DNA of 64,000 nt, from NCBI GenBank assembly GCA_963725645.1, contig CAVRZD010000006.1:496001-560000 (forward strand). Reading direction: 5' to 3'. The first letter of the stretch is position 1, and the number at the start of each line of letters is the position of its first letter. A program made the position numbers and the translations under genes. This DNA is from JALYZC01 sp963725645. GTDB taxonomy: Bacteria > Actinomycetota > Thermoleophilia > Solirubrobacterales > Solirubrobacteraceae. The notes below the pieces were generated by a model. That model ran no database searches. It was not told where the DNA came from and worked only from the letters and a program-made list of their open reading frames with translations. This document shows, piece after piece, positions 15,171 through 22,900 of this stretch.

Positions 15171-16967
15171 CTAGGGCTGCGGAGGCGGCGCCCCGTCAGC
15201 GCCCGCCGCCACCCCGGGGGGTGGCCCGCCGGCTCCGGGCGGCGGACCCATGCCACCCGGCGGACCGGCGGCGATCGCCTGCTCCCTGGCCTCGTCGGCG
15301 CGCAGCCCCGGCTCGTCGTAGAGGCCGTCCTGCTCCCATCGCTCAGGGCGCAGGCTCACGGCGTACGGGTTGATCGGCCGGTCGAGATCCGGGGGCTCGC
15401 CGAGCGACTCCGCCGCCGTAACGAACAGCGTCACCGCCCAGGCCTCCGCGACGCGCACCTGCTCGCGGATGTCCTCGCGCAGCTCCGAGTCGTCCATCGG
15501 CCTCACGAGCCCCAGGAGCCCTCGGACGAGCGTCCCGGGGGCCTGCCGAATGAGCGGGTTCTCCTCGTCTCGCTGCTCCAACTCGTGCCACTCCTTGAAC
15601 AGCTCCTGCATGTTCGTGCTGAGCCGGTACAGGCGGTCCAGATCCTCGTCCACGCTCTTCATGAAGTCGTAGTCCCCGATCCGGTTCTTGACCATGAGCA
15701 GCACGGCGCCGGCGTGGTTGAAGAACGAGTCCCAGTACAGCTTGTGGGCACCGACCCAGACGTTGCCGAAGATCGAGTACTGGTCCTCGTATTTCGAGAT
15801 CACGTAGTCGAAGGTGCGCAGGTACCAGTCGTTGTAGTACTCGAGCCGCTCCGAGATGTCCTCTCCGTCGAGGTCGCGGGCGATCAGATCGCCAGTGAGC
15901 AGGTTCCCGTAGCCGATGAAGTCCGACCCGGGGGAGTAGAACGGATCGGCGAAGGCGCCGGCCTCACCCACCAGCGCCCAGCGGTCGTGCGAGTAGACGC
16001 GCTCCACCCCGTAGGCGAAGTCCTCCACCCGCAGGAAGTCCTCCACGTCGTCCAGCCGCGGCTCGACCGAGGCGCCCAGCTGGGGCTCGTGGCGCTTGAG
16101 CCAGTCCACCATCCGATCGAGCTCCGAGATCTCATCGAACGGGTGGTGGCGCGGGTCGGCGCACACGCCAATCGAGATCGGCCCCGAGGACAACGGGATC
16201 AGCCACACCCAGTAGCCCTCGCCCATCAGATGGTTGGTGCTGAACTGGCGCAGCCCCGGCTCGGACATCTTGCCCATCCACTCCGCGTCGTCCCGGCCCC
16301 ACTCCTCGAGGTCCAGCCCTCCGGCCAGACGGAGCCAGGCCGAGTTGATCGTGTGGCGCGCCTGCTTGGCCAGTCCGAGCTTGCGCTTGAGCAGGCTCGC
16401 CCGCCCGGCGGCATCGACGACCCATCGCGCCTTCGTCGAGGCGTCGGCGCCCATCTGGGTGAACGACACCGCCTGCTCTCCGTCGCCGAGGTTCACGTCC
16501 TGGACCCGGCAGCCCTGCAGGACGTCCGCCCCCAGGGCCGTCGCCCGGCTGGCCAGCTCGTTCTCGAACAGCCCCCGGTCGATCTGGAAGTTGTCGTGCG
16601 GGGGGAAGCGCTCCCCGCCGTGCTCGACGCGCTTCGTGATGTCGCTGTTGTCCCCAGCGGGCAGGAAGAAGCGCAGCCCGCACTTCGTCAGCTGGGCCGC
16701 CTCGAGATGGTCCTTCATGCCCACCACCTCGGCGAAGTAGTGGGCCCCCGAGGGGACCGTGGACTCGCCCACCTTGAAGGCCGCCAGCGGCGCCGGGCCC
16801 TCCCGCTTCTCCAGCACCGCCACCGACGTATCGGGCCGCTGCCGCCTCAGCTGGATCGCCAGGCACAGACCCGCGAGCCCGCCACCGAGAATCACGACGT
16901 CGTACCGATCGCGGGCGGTGCGAAGCGGGCGAATCTCGATGTCGGAGGCCTTGCGATCGTCGGTCAT
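15171..16967 (-). CDS. Flavin-dependent halogenase-like FAD oxidoreductase
   Basis: This is a 598-residue flavoprotein. GGGLAG at 28-33 is the dinucleotide motif; FKVGEST (64-70) and a conserved-type lysine in TKCGLRFF (Lys95) follow; WVWLIP at 253-258 fits the WxWxIP signature of flavin-dependent halogenases; and GEAGAFADPFYSPGSDFIGY is the family's C-terminal FAD contact. Tryptophan/phenol halogenases use FADH2, halide and O2 to chlorinate or brominate aromatic substrates. Many environmental homologues with these motifs are uncharacterised, and some act as plain oxidoreductases. The last 35 residues are a Gly/Pro-rich tail, probably disordered. No flavin reductase is adjacent. Substrate unknown; the halogenase call is moderate. 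Confidence 0.7.
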   Translation of the reverse strand: MTDDRKASDIEIRPLRTARDRYDVVILGGGLAGLCLAIQLRRQRPDTSVAVLEKREGPAPLAAFKVGESTVPSGAHYFAEVVGMKDHLEAAQLTKCGLRFFLPAGDNSDITKRVEHGGERFPPHDNFQIDRGLFENELASRATALGADVLQGCRVQDVNLGDGEQAVSFTQMGADASTKARWVVDAAGRASLLKRKLGLAKQARHTINSAWLRLAGGLDLEEWGRDDAEWMGKMSEPGLRQFSTNHLMGEGYWVWLIPLSSGPISIGVCADPRHHPFDEISELDRMVDWLKRHEPQLGASVEPRLDDVEDFLRVEDFAYGVERVYSHDRWALVGEAGAFADPFYSPGSDFIGYGNLLTGDLIARDLDGEDISERLEYYNDWYLRTFDYVISKYEDQYSIFGNVWVGAHKLYWDSFFNHAGAVLLMVKNRIGDYDFMKSVDEDLDRLYRLSTNMQELFKEWHELEQRDEENPLIRQAPGTLVRGLLGLVRPMDDSELREDIREQVRVAEAWAVTLFVTAAESLGEPPDLDRPINPYAVSLRPERWEQDGLYDEPGLRADEAREQAIAAGPPGGMGPPPGAGGPPPGVAAGADGAPPPQP

Positions 16968-17138
16968 CGCACCGACCTAGCATCTCCGTGCGCCGACGGG
17001 CTGTCAAGGCCGGCGGGGCCGCTCGAGGGGACGAGCTGAACGGCTTCGATGACTGCGTCCAATGAGCGCTCTGTAGCACCTGGGTCTCGCTCGCGACGTG
17101 GGCCGGCGAGGGCAGCCGGCCGGGCGAGCTTCCCGGGC

Positions 17139-17729
17139 TCAGTCATCGGCGATCGGGCGGCCGACCGTCAGCGCTTCTCGGAGCCCCGGCTCGAGGTCCG
17201 TGTACTTCTCGTCCGGCCGAGCACCGATCGCATCGAGCACCTTGCTGAAGAAGCAGCGCGCTGCGGCGGCAACCACGACGTCGAAGATCTCGGTGTCAGA
17301 GAGACCCAAGGACCGAAGGCGGTCGAGGTCACCTTCTGTGACCGTGGTCGCGTCCTCGGCGACCTTCTCGGAGAGGTCCATCACGGCAACGTCGATGGCG
17401 TCCAGGCCGGCCGTGCGATGGTCGGCCATGACGGCGCGTACGGTGTCGGGCCCCAAGAACTGGTCAGCGAGGACAGAACCGTGGGCGAGCGTGCAGTAGC
17501 TGGACCTCAGGCGACGGGCTGCGGCAACGGTCGCCAGCTCGTAGCGACGCAGGTCCATGTCAGCCTTGATTGCACCGTTGAGTTGCCGCCAGGCGGCGTA
17601 GACATCGGGGCGCAACGAGAACGCCCTGGTGAAGTTCGGAAGGTGGCCGAACGCGGCGCGGTCAGCCTCATAGAGGTCTGCCACCGACTCAGCGGCGTGA
17701 GCCGGCGGAACCGTCTCGATGAAGGTCAT
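17139..17729 (-). CDS. AhpD-like / carboxymuconolactone decarboxylase family protein (peroxidase-related)
   Basis: The 196-residue all-helical protein has the CMD/AhpD core: LPNFTRAFSLRPDVYAAW, then SYCTLAHGSVLA with one Cys-x3-His, where AhpD itself has Cys-x2-Cys. This is the layout of the uncharacterised peroxidase-related group in which the redox pair is reduced to Cys and His. A second Cys occurs in AAARCFFSKV. A role in peroxide defence or dismissal of reactive intermediates is a family-level guess. The start at ATG 17729 matches the family's N-terminus (MTFIETVPP). It is transcribed toward the halogenase-like gene, with about 170 bases between. Confidence 0.75.
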   Translation of the reverse strand: MTFIETVPPAHAAESVADLYEADRAAFGHLPNFTRAFSLRPDVYAAWRQLNGAIKADMDLRRYELATVAAARRLRSSYCTLAHGSVLADQFLGPDTVRAVMADHRTAGLDAIDVAVMDLSEKVAEDATTVTEGDLDRLRSLGLSDTEIFDVVVAAAARCFFSKVLDAIGARPDEKYTDLEPGLREALTVGRPIADD

Positions 17730-17983
17730 GCGGCTCCTCTCACGACGTCGATTTCCCCCTTCGCCGCAAGCATCCCAGCAGCCAGGAGACGAACGGCCTT
17801 CATCCTCGCACGGCGCGCAACCGTCAGCTAGCGCGCGGCGCGACCACCTTCAAAGGCAAGCTCCGCCTTCGAGGATCCGGGCGCGGTGTGAGCTGTGACT
17901 CGGGGTCGGTCACGTGGAGCGCCCGGTGAGCAGTCGGAACGCAGCGGTCTTGGCCCCTGGCGCCGGCCACTAAGCTGCCCGGC

Positions 17984-18253
17984 ATGTGCCGAAACATCCG
18001 CACCCTCTACAACTTCGAGCCGCCGGCGACGGACGACGAGGTCCGCGCGGCCTCGCTGCAGTACGTCCGCAAGATCAGCGGCTTCAACAAGCCCTCGCAG
18101 GCCAACGCCGAGGCGTTCCACCGCGCAGTCGACGACGTTGCCGCCGTGTCGGCGCGGTTGCTGGGCGAGCTCTCGACCTCGGCCCCGCCGAAGGATCGCG
18201 AGGTCGAGGCCGCGAAGCGGCGGGCACGCGCGGAACAGCGCTTCGCCGCGTAG
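17984..18253 (+). CDS. DUF2277 family small protein
   Basis: The 89-residue product begins MCRNIRTLYNFEPPATDDE, the conserved opening of DUF2277, and continues with QYVRKISGFNKPS and a basic C-terminal helix. The family is widespread in Actinobacteria and Chloroflexi and has no known role; the conserved Cys and basic residues suggest small-ligand or nucleic-acid binding, which is speculation. TAAGCT at 17971-17976, seven bases before the ATG and with no Shine-Dalgarno sequence, suggests a leaderless transcript. A sugar dehydrogenase gene follows after 56 bases in the same direction. Confidence 0.85.
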   Translation: MCRNIRTLYNFEPPATDDEVRAASLQYVRKISGFNKPSQANAEAFHRAVDDVAAVSARLLGELSTSAPPKDREVEAAKRRARAEQRFAA

Positions 18254-18309
18254 CGCCCGCCCGCGCTCGAAACAACGGCTGCCCCGCCGTGTTGAATCGG
18301 GGTGCGACC

Positions 18310-19455
18310 ATGGGTCTTGCGACCGCGCGTGCAGCGCTGCTCCCGGCCGCCGCGCTTGCGGCGCTCGCCGGACCGCCGGCGGCCTCGGCCGCGGGTGTCC
18401 AGCTCACCCTTATCGCCACGGTGCGCCAGCCGAGCTATGTCACCCAGCCGCCGGGCGATCCACACCGGCTCTACGTCGCGGAGAGGGGCGGGCGGGTGCG
18501 CGTGATTCGCGACGGCACGCTGCTCCGGCGGCCATTGCTGGACGTGTCGCGGAGCGTCTCGACGACCGGCGAGCGCGGCTTCTTCTCGATCGCCTTCGCG
18601 CCGGACTTCGCGCGCTCGCGCCTGTTCTACGTGGACTACACCAACCGCCGCGGCGATCTCCTGGTGCAGGAGTTCCGCTCCGACGCGGCGGGTGAGATGG
18701 CCGTGCCGGGCTCCGGGCGCATCGTGATGCGCCAGCCCCACCCGGTCACGAACCACAACGGCGGGCAGATCGAGTTCGGGCCCGACGGGTACCTGTACAT
18801 CGGCTGGGGTGACGGCGGCGGCAGCCACGACCGCCACGGGGCGCACGGCAACGCACAGAGCCTCGCGAGCCTCCTCGGCAAGATCCTTCGTATCGACCCG
18901 CGCCGCAGCGGCCGGTCGCCGTACTCGATCCCGCGCGATAATCCGTTCGTCCGCCGTCGCGGCGCGCGCAGGGAGATCTACAGCTACGGCCTTCGCAACC
19001 CGTGGCGCTTCTCGTTCGACCGCGCCGACGGGAGCATCGTCATCGCGGACGTGGGCCAGGACGCGTTCGAGGAGGTGGACTTCGCCCTGCGCGGCGGCGC
19101 GCGCGGCGCCAACTACGGGTGGCGCGTGTTCGAGGGCCGCCGCCGACACACGCGCGAGCGCGCGCCGGGGGCGGTCGCGCCGGTGCTCGCCTATCCCCAC
19201 ACCGCGCGGCGCTGCGCGATCACCGGCGGGTACGTCGTGCGCGATCCGGCCCTGACCGCGCTCGCGGGCTGGTACGTGTACGGCGACTTCTGCACGGGCC
19301 AGCTGAGCGCGGCGCGGCTCCGGCCGGGCGGGGCGAGCGGCGACCAGCCGTTGGGCCTGCGCGTCTCCTCGATCACGTCCTTCGGCGAGGACCGTGCGGG
19401 GCACGTCTACGCCACGTCGTTCCAGGGCGGCGTGTTCCGGCTCGACCCAGCCTGA
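18310..19455 (+). CDS. PQQ-dependent sugar dehydrogenase (soluble, exported)
   Basis: The 381-residue protein starts with a signal peptide (to about residue 29, PAASAAG). It has the six-bladed propeller motifs of the soluble aldose sugar dehydrogenase/YliI group: SYVTQPPGDPHRLYVAERGG, ERGFFSIAFAPDF, NHNGGQIEFGPDGYLYIGWG, and GLRNPWRFSFD with a following EEVDF. The His in TNHNGG and residues of the RNPWR loop bind PQQ in characterised members. The reaction is oxidation of aldoses to lactones in the extracytoplasmic space. It is followed after 21 bases by a paralogue. No PQQ synthesis gene is in the window, so cofactor supply is unexplained. Confidence 0.85.
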   Translation: MGLATARAALLPAAALAALAGPPAASAAGVQLTLIATVRQPSYVTQPPGDPHRLYVAERGGRVRVIRDGTLLRRPLLDVSRSVSTTGERGFFSIAFAPDFARSRLFYVDYTNRRGDLLVQEFRSDAAGEMAVPGSGRIVMRQPHPVTNHNGGQIEFGPDGYLYIGWGDGGGSHDRHGAHGNAQSLASLLGKILRIDPRRSGRSPYSIPRDNPFVRRRGARREIYSYGLRNPWRFSFDRADGSIVIADVGQDAFEEVDFALRGGARGANYGWRVFEGRRRHTRERAPGAVAPVLAYPHTARRCAITGGYVVRDPALTALAGWYVYGDFCTGQLSAARLRPGGASGDQPLGLRVSSITSFGEDRAGHVYATSFQGGVFRLDPA

Positions 19456-19476
19456 CGTTTGCCATCCTGGATCCGC

Positions 19477-20667
19477 ATGCGCCGATCGCTCAGCCTCCTC
19501 ACAGCCGTGCCGATGCTGCTGGCGGCATGCGGCGCCGGGTCGTCCGACGACCACCCCGCGACGGCCGTGACGGCCGCAACGACCCCGGTCCGGACCGCGG
19601 CCGGGGTCAAGCTCGTCCGGGTCGGCTCCTTCGACCACCCGCTGTACGTGACCGCGCCGCCGGGTGACCGCCGCCGCGTGTTCGTGGTGGAGCAGACGGG
19701 CCGCATCCGGGTGATCCGCGACGGTCGCAAGCTGGCGACCCCGTTCCTGGATCTGCGCAACCAGGTGTCCTGCTGCGAGGAGCGCGGCCTGCTGTCGATG
19801 GCCTTCCCGCCCGACTACGCCACCAGCCGGCGCTTCTACGTCGACTACACCGATCGCAGCGGCGACACGCGGGTCGTCGAGTTCCGGCGCTCGGGCAGCC
19901 CCGACCGCGGCGTCAAGGCGAGCGCGCGGCTCGTGCTGTTCCAGCGTCAGCCTGAGCCGAACCACAACGGCGGGCTGGTGACCTTCGGCCCCGACAACCT
20001 GATGTACATCGGGCTGGGCGACGGCGGCGGCGCCAACGACCGGCACGGCTCGCGCGGCAACGCCCAGAACCTGGGCACCCTCCTCGGGAAGATCCTGCGC
20101 ATCGACCCGCGTGCCGCGGGCGGCCGCGCGTACACGGTTCCCCGCGACAACCCCTTCGTCGGCCGGAGCGGGGCGCGGGACGAGGTCTACGCCTACGGAC
20201 TGCGGAACCCATGGCGCTTCTCCTTCGATCGGGCCAACGGCGCCATCGAGATCGCGGACGTTGGCCAGAACCAGGTCGAGGAGGTGGACTTCGCCCGCCG
20301 CGGGGGCGCCCGGGGCGTCAACTACGGCTGGCGGGTGTTCGAGGGCCGGCGCCGCAACTATCCGGGCGAGCTCGCGCCCGCGGCCGTGCCCCCCGTGCTG
20401 ACCTACAGCCACGACGCGGGCGGCTGCTCGATCACCGGCGGCTATGTCGTGCGCGACCCCGGCCTGCGGGCGCTCTCCGGGCAGTACGTGTACGGCGACT
20501 TCTGCATCGGACGCCTGCGGGCTACGCGCCTGCGCCCCGGGTCGGCGAGCGGTGATCACTCGCTCGGCCTGCGGGTGTCCCAGCTCTCCTCGTTCGGCGA
20601 GGACGCGCACGGGCGCGTGTACGCCACGTCGCTCGACGGCCCGGTCTACCGTCTGGCCCCGAGGTAG
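19477..20667 (+). CDS. PQQ-dependent sugar dehydrogenase, lipoprotein paralogue
   Basis: This 396-residue paralogue of the preceding gene has a lipobox (MLLAACGAG, Cys about residue 18) instead of a plain signal peptide, so it should be anchored to the outer face of the membrane. Core motifs are kept: YVTAPPGDRRRVFVVEQTG, ERGLLSMAFPPDY, NHNGGLVTFGPDNLMYIGLG, GLRNPWRFSFD and EEVDF. ATG 19477 is chosen over the upstream TTG 19459 because the charged MRRS precedes the hydrophobic segment directly. The tandem arrangement and matching motif order indicate a duplication, with one copy released and one membrane-bound. The next gene starts 5 bases after the stop. Confidence 0.85.
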   Translation: MRRSLSLLTAVPMLLAACGAGSSDDHPATAVTAATTPVRTAAGVKLVRVGSFDHPLYVTAPPGDRRRVFVVEQTGRIRVIRDGRKLATPFLDLRNQVSCCEERGLLSMAFPPDYATSRRFYVDYTDRSGDTRVVEFRRSGSPDRGVKASARLVLFQRQPEPNHNGGLVTFGPDNLMYIGLGDGGGANDRHGSRGNAQNLGTLLGKILRIDPRAAGGRAYTVPRDNPFVGRSGARDEVYAYGLRNPWRFSFDRANGAIEIADVGQNQVEEVDFARRGGARGVNYGWRVFEGRRRNYPGELAPAAVPPVLTYSHDAGGCSITGGYVVRDPGLRALSGQYVYGDFCIGRLRATRLRPGSASGDHSLGLRVSQLSSFGEDAHGRVYATSLDGPVYRLAPR

Positions 20668-20672
20668 CGCCG

Positions 20673-21440
20673 GTGCCCGATCCCGCGGACTTCGACGTCG
20701 CGCTGGTGCGCGCCGACAACCCCGGGCCGTTCACGCTGTCGGGGACCAACACGTGGCTGTTGGGCCGCGACCCGGCCTGGGTGGTCGACCCGGGCCCGGC
20801 GACAGAGGACCACCTCGACGCGGTGCTGGCCGAGGCTCACCGGCGCGGCGGAATCGGCGGCATCGCACTCACCCACGACCACGCCGACCACGCCGCCGGC
20901 GCGGGCGCGCTGCGCGAGCGCTCGGGTGCCCCGCCGCTTGCGGCCGCCCGGTCCGCGCTCGCCGACGTCACGCTCGCCGCGGGCGACGCATTCGGCCCGC
21001 TGGTCGCCGTCGCGACCCCGGGCCACGCACCGGACCATCTCGCCTTCGTCGCGGGCGAGGTGTGCTTCACCGGCGACGCGGTGCTGGGCGAGGGGAGCGT
21101 GTTCATCACGCCCGACCCGGGCGCGCTGCGCGGCTATCTGGACGGCCTGCGGCACCTGCGCACGCTGCCGCTCGTGCTCATCTGCCCCGGGCACGGCCCG
21201 CCGGTGCCCGATCCAGCGAGCAAGCTCGACGAGTACGTCGCTCACCGCCTCGACCGCGAGCGGCGCCTCGTGGACGCGCTCGATCGCGGCGTACGAACGG
21301 ACGCCGACCTGCTCGACGCCGTCTGGGACGATGCCCCGGCCGTGCTGCGGGCGGCGGCGGCGGTGACGCTGCACGCGCACCTCGACAAGCTGCGCGAGGA
21401 GGGCCGGCTCCCAGCGGGCGCGGGGGAGCCGCGAGGCTAG
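20673..21440 (+). CDS. Metallo-beta-lactamase-fold hydrolase (LACTB2-like)
   Basis: The 255-residue protein carries the metal-binding HxHxDH motif in ALTHDHADHAAG (about 67-78), an upstream DPGPATEDH, later GHAPDHLAFV, then TGDAV and CPGHGPP, the complete set of ligands for a two-zinc MBL-fold enzyme. A C-terminal winged-helix-like region (residues about 185-255) matches the LACTB2 group, which includes RNases and thioesterase-like hydrolases. The GTG start at 20673 lies 5 bases after the sugar dehydrogenase stop, implying the same transcript. It meets the sigma factor gene tail to tail (1 base between stops). Confidence 0.85.
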   Translation: MPDPADFDVALVRADNPGPFTLSGTNTWLLGRDPAWVVDPGPATEDHLDAVLAEAHRRGGIGGIALTHDHADHAAGAGALRERSGAPPLAAARSALADVTLAAGDAFGPLVAVATPGHAPDHLAFVAGEVCFTGDAVLGEGSVFITPDPGALRGYLDGLRHLRTLPLVLICPGHGPPVPDPASKLDEYVAHRLDRERRLVDALDRGVRTDADLLDAVWDDAPAVLRAAAAVTLHAHLDKLREEGRLPAGAGEPRG

Positions 21441-21441
21441 C

Positions 21442-22827
21442 TCAGGAGTGCGGGGGCGAGCCCGACCCGCCGCCGCTCGGCGGCGCGGGCTTCTCGCCGT
21501 TACCCAGCGGGAGGACGGGCGGCGTGGTCGTCTCGCCACCGGCGCCCGTCGCCTTCGGCGGGCTGGGATCGGCCGCGGGCTGCTCGGCGGCCAGGTCGGT
21601 CGGTGCCTGCGCGCCGCCGGTCGACGCGGAGTCGCCTGCGCCCTGGTCGGCCGGTGCGGCCGCCGGATCGGGCTCGTTCGTCACCGGCGTCTCCTGCGCG
21701 GACGGCGCCGTCGTGGGGGCCGGCGCCTTGACCTTCGCGGCCGGCGTGGTCGTACCCGGAGCAACCGACCGCGGCCTGAGACCGGCGTCCGGCGGCCGTG
21801 GCGGCGGCGTCTCGGGGAGCGAGCGCACCTGCGGGGCCGGGGCGGCGCCCTCGTGCGCGCCCGTGTCGGAGATCTCGCGCTGGACCTCGACGGCGCCGCC
21901 GGCCGTGAGCGCGACCGAGCAGACCACGGCGCACACCTTGCCCGCGGTGAGGGTCGCCGCGCCGCCGCCGATGAGCCCCGTGCCGCCGGCGGCGCCGCCG
22001 CCCGCGGCCGCGGAGCCGCTGCCGCCGAGGCCGAGCTTGGCGAGCAGTCCGGCCCCGGCGCCGCCCGCCGGCGCCAGCGCGCCGAAGGCCCGCTGGACGT
22101 GCCGGAGGCCCTGGCGGTACTCGCGGCAGCCGTCGCAGTCGCGCAGATGGCGCCGCGCGCGGCCGTTCGCGCGCACGCCGCGCCCGTGGGCGAGGGCGAG
22201 GTCGGCGCGAATCTCGGTGCAGGTCGTGTCCCGGGCCTCGGCTGCCTGGACCAGCCCGAGCCGCGCGCGCACCAGCAGTGACTTCACGGCCGGGACGCTG
22301 ACATCGTGGGCAGCGGCGAGCTCGACGTAGCTCAGGCCCTCGAGCTCTCGCATCAGCAGGGCCGAGCGCTGCTGCTCGGGCAGCCGCCGCACGTCGGCGA
22401 CCAGGCGCCGGAGGTCCTCGCGCCGCTCAACCTCCTCGAGCGGGTCCGAGAGCGGGGAGCGGCTGACGTCGTAGACATCCGACGACACGGGGACCGGGCG
22501 CCGCAGCTGGTCGATGCAGCGGTTGTGGGCGACGCGGTACAGCCAGGCGCGCAGGGCGATCTGCCGGTGGTCGGCCCGCAGCGCCCCGTAGGCGCGCAGG
22601 AAGACGTCCTGGAGCGCGTCCTCGGCGTCCGGGCGCGAGCCGGCCAGCATCTGCCGCATGTAGGAGAAGAGGCGCTGCCGGTAGCGGTCGTGGATGACGC
22701 GGAAGGCCTCGTCGTTGCCCGCCCGGAACAGCGCCACGAGCTGGTCGTCGGACCGCAACCGCAGCAGCGTCGCATTGAAAGTGATGCGACCGACGCCGAG
22801 CGGTGCTTGCAGAGCAGAGGCTTCCAC
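21442..22827 (-). CDS. ECF sigma factor with fused anti-sigma-like zinc motif and Pro-rich extension
   Basis: Residues about 27-190 are an ECF sigma-70 factor: region 2 with DAEDALQDVFLRAYGAL and region 4 with LPEQQRSALLMRELEGLSY and VSVPAVKSLLVRARLGL. The chain then runs to 461 residues, far beyond a normal ECF factor. Cys203 and His227-x3-Cys231-x2-Cys234 copy the zinc motif of ZAS anti-sigma factors. A Gly/Ala-rich stretch and a weakly hydrophobic segment (about 290-310, TAGKVCAVVCSVALTAGG) could span the membrane, followed by a 150-residue Pro/Ala/Thr tail. This suggests a sigma factor held by its own membrane- or redox-sensitive tail. A GGAAC, 16 bases, GGTT pattern upstream hints at autoregulation. 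Confidence 0.85.
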   Translation of the reverse strand: MEASALQAPLGVGRITFNATLLRLRSDDQLVALFRAGNDEAFRVIHDRYRQRLFSYMRQMLAGSRPDAEDALQDVFLRAYGALRADHRQIALRAWLYRVAHNRCIDQLRRPVPVSSDVYDVSRSPLSDPLEEVERREDLRRLVADVRRLPEQQRSALLMRELEGLSYVELAAAHDVSVPAVKSLLVRARLGLVQAAEARDTTCTEIRADLALAHGRGVRANGRARRHLRDCDGCREYRQGLRHVQRAFGALAPAGGAGAGLLAKLGLGGSGSAAAGGGAAGGTGLIGGGAATLTAGKVCAVVCSVALTAGGAVEVQREISDTGAHEGAAPAPQVRSLPETPPPRPPDAGLRPRSVAPGTTTPAAKVKAPAPTTAPSAQETPVTNEPDPAAAPADQGAGDSASTGGAQAPTDLAAEQPAADPSPPKATGAGGETTTPPVLPLGNGEKPAPPSGGGSGSPPHS

Positions 22828-22850
22828 AGAGGACTCCCAGTGGAGACTCT

Positions 22851-22875
22851 AACCCCTGCACCACTAAGAAGTTCC
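22851..22875 (-). promoter_or_regulatory. Possible ECF-type promoter of the sigma factor gene
   Basis: On the minus strand GGAAC (22871-22875) is followed after 16 bases by GGTT, 24 bases or more before the GTG/ATG region of the sigma gene. GGAAC plus a GTT/GTC-like -10 is the usual ECF promoter layout, so the factor may drive its own gene. Confidence 0.3.
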
Positions 22876-22900
22876 TAAAGAACCCCGGCGTCTGACCTCG

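Noticed and set aside
22830..22875. Sequence reminiscent of a tRNA D-arm (GGGGTTAGAGTC on the minus strand)
   Set aside because: No anticodon or T-arm follows and it runs into the sigma factor start; more likely its promoter/leader.
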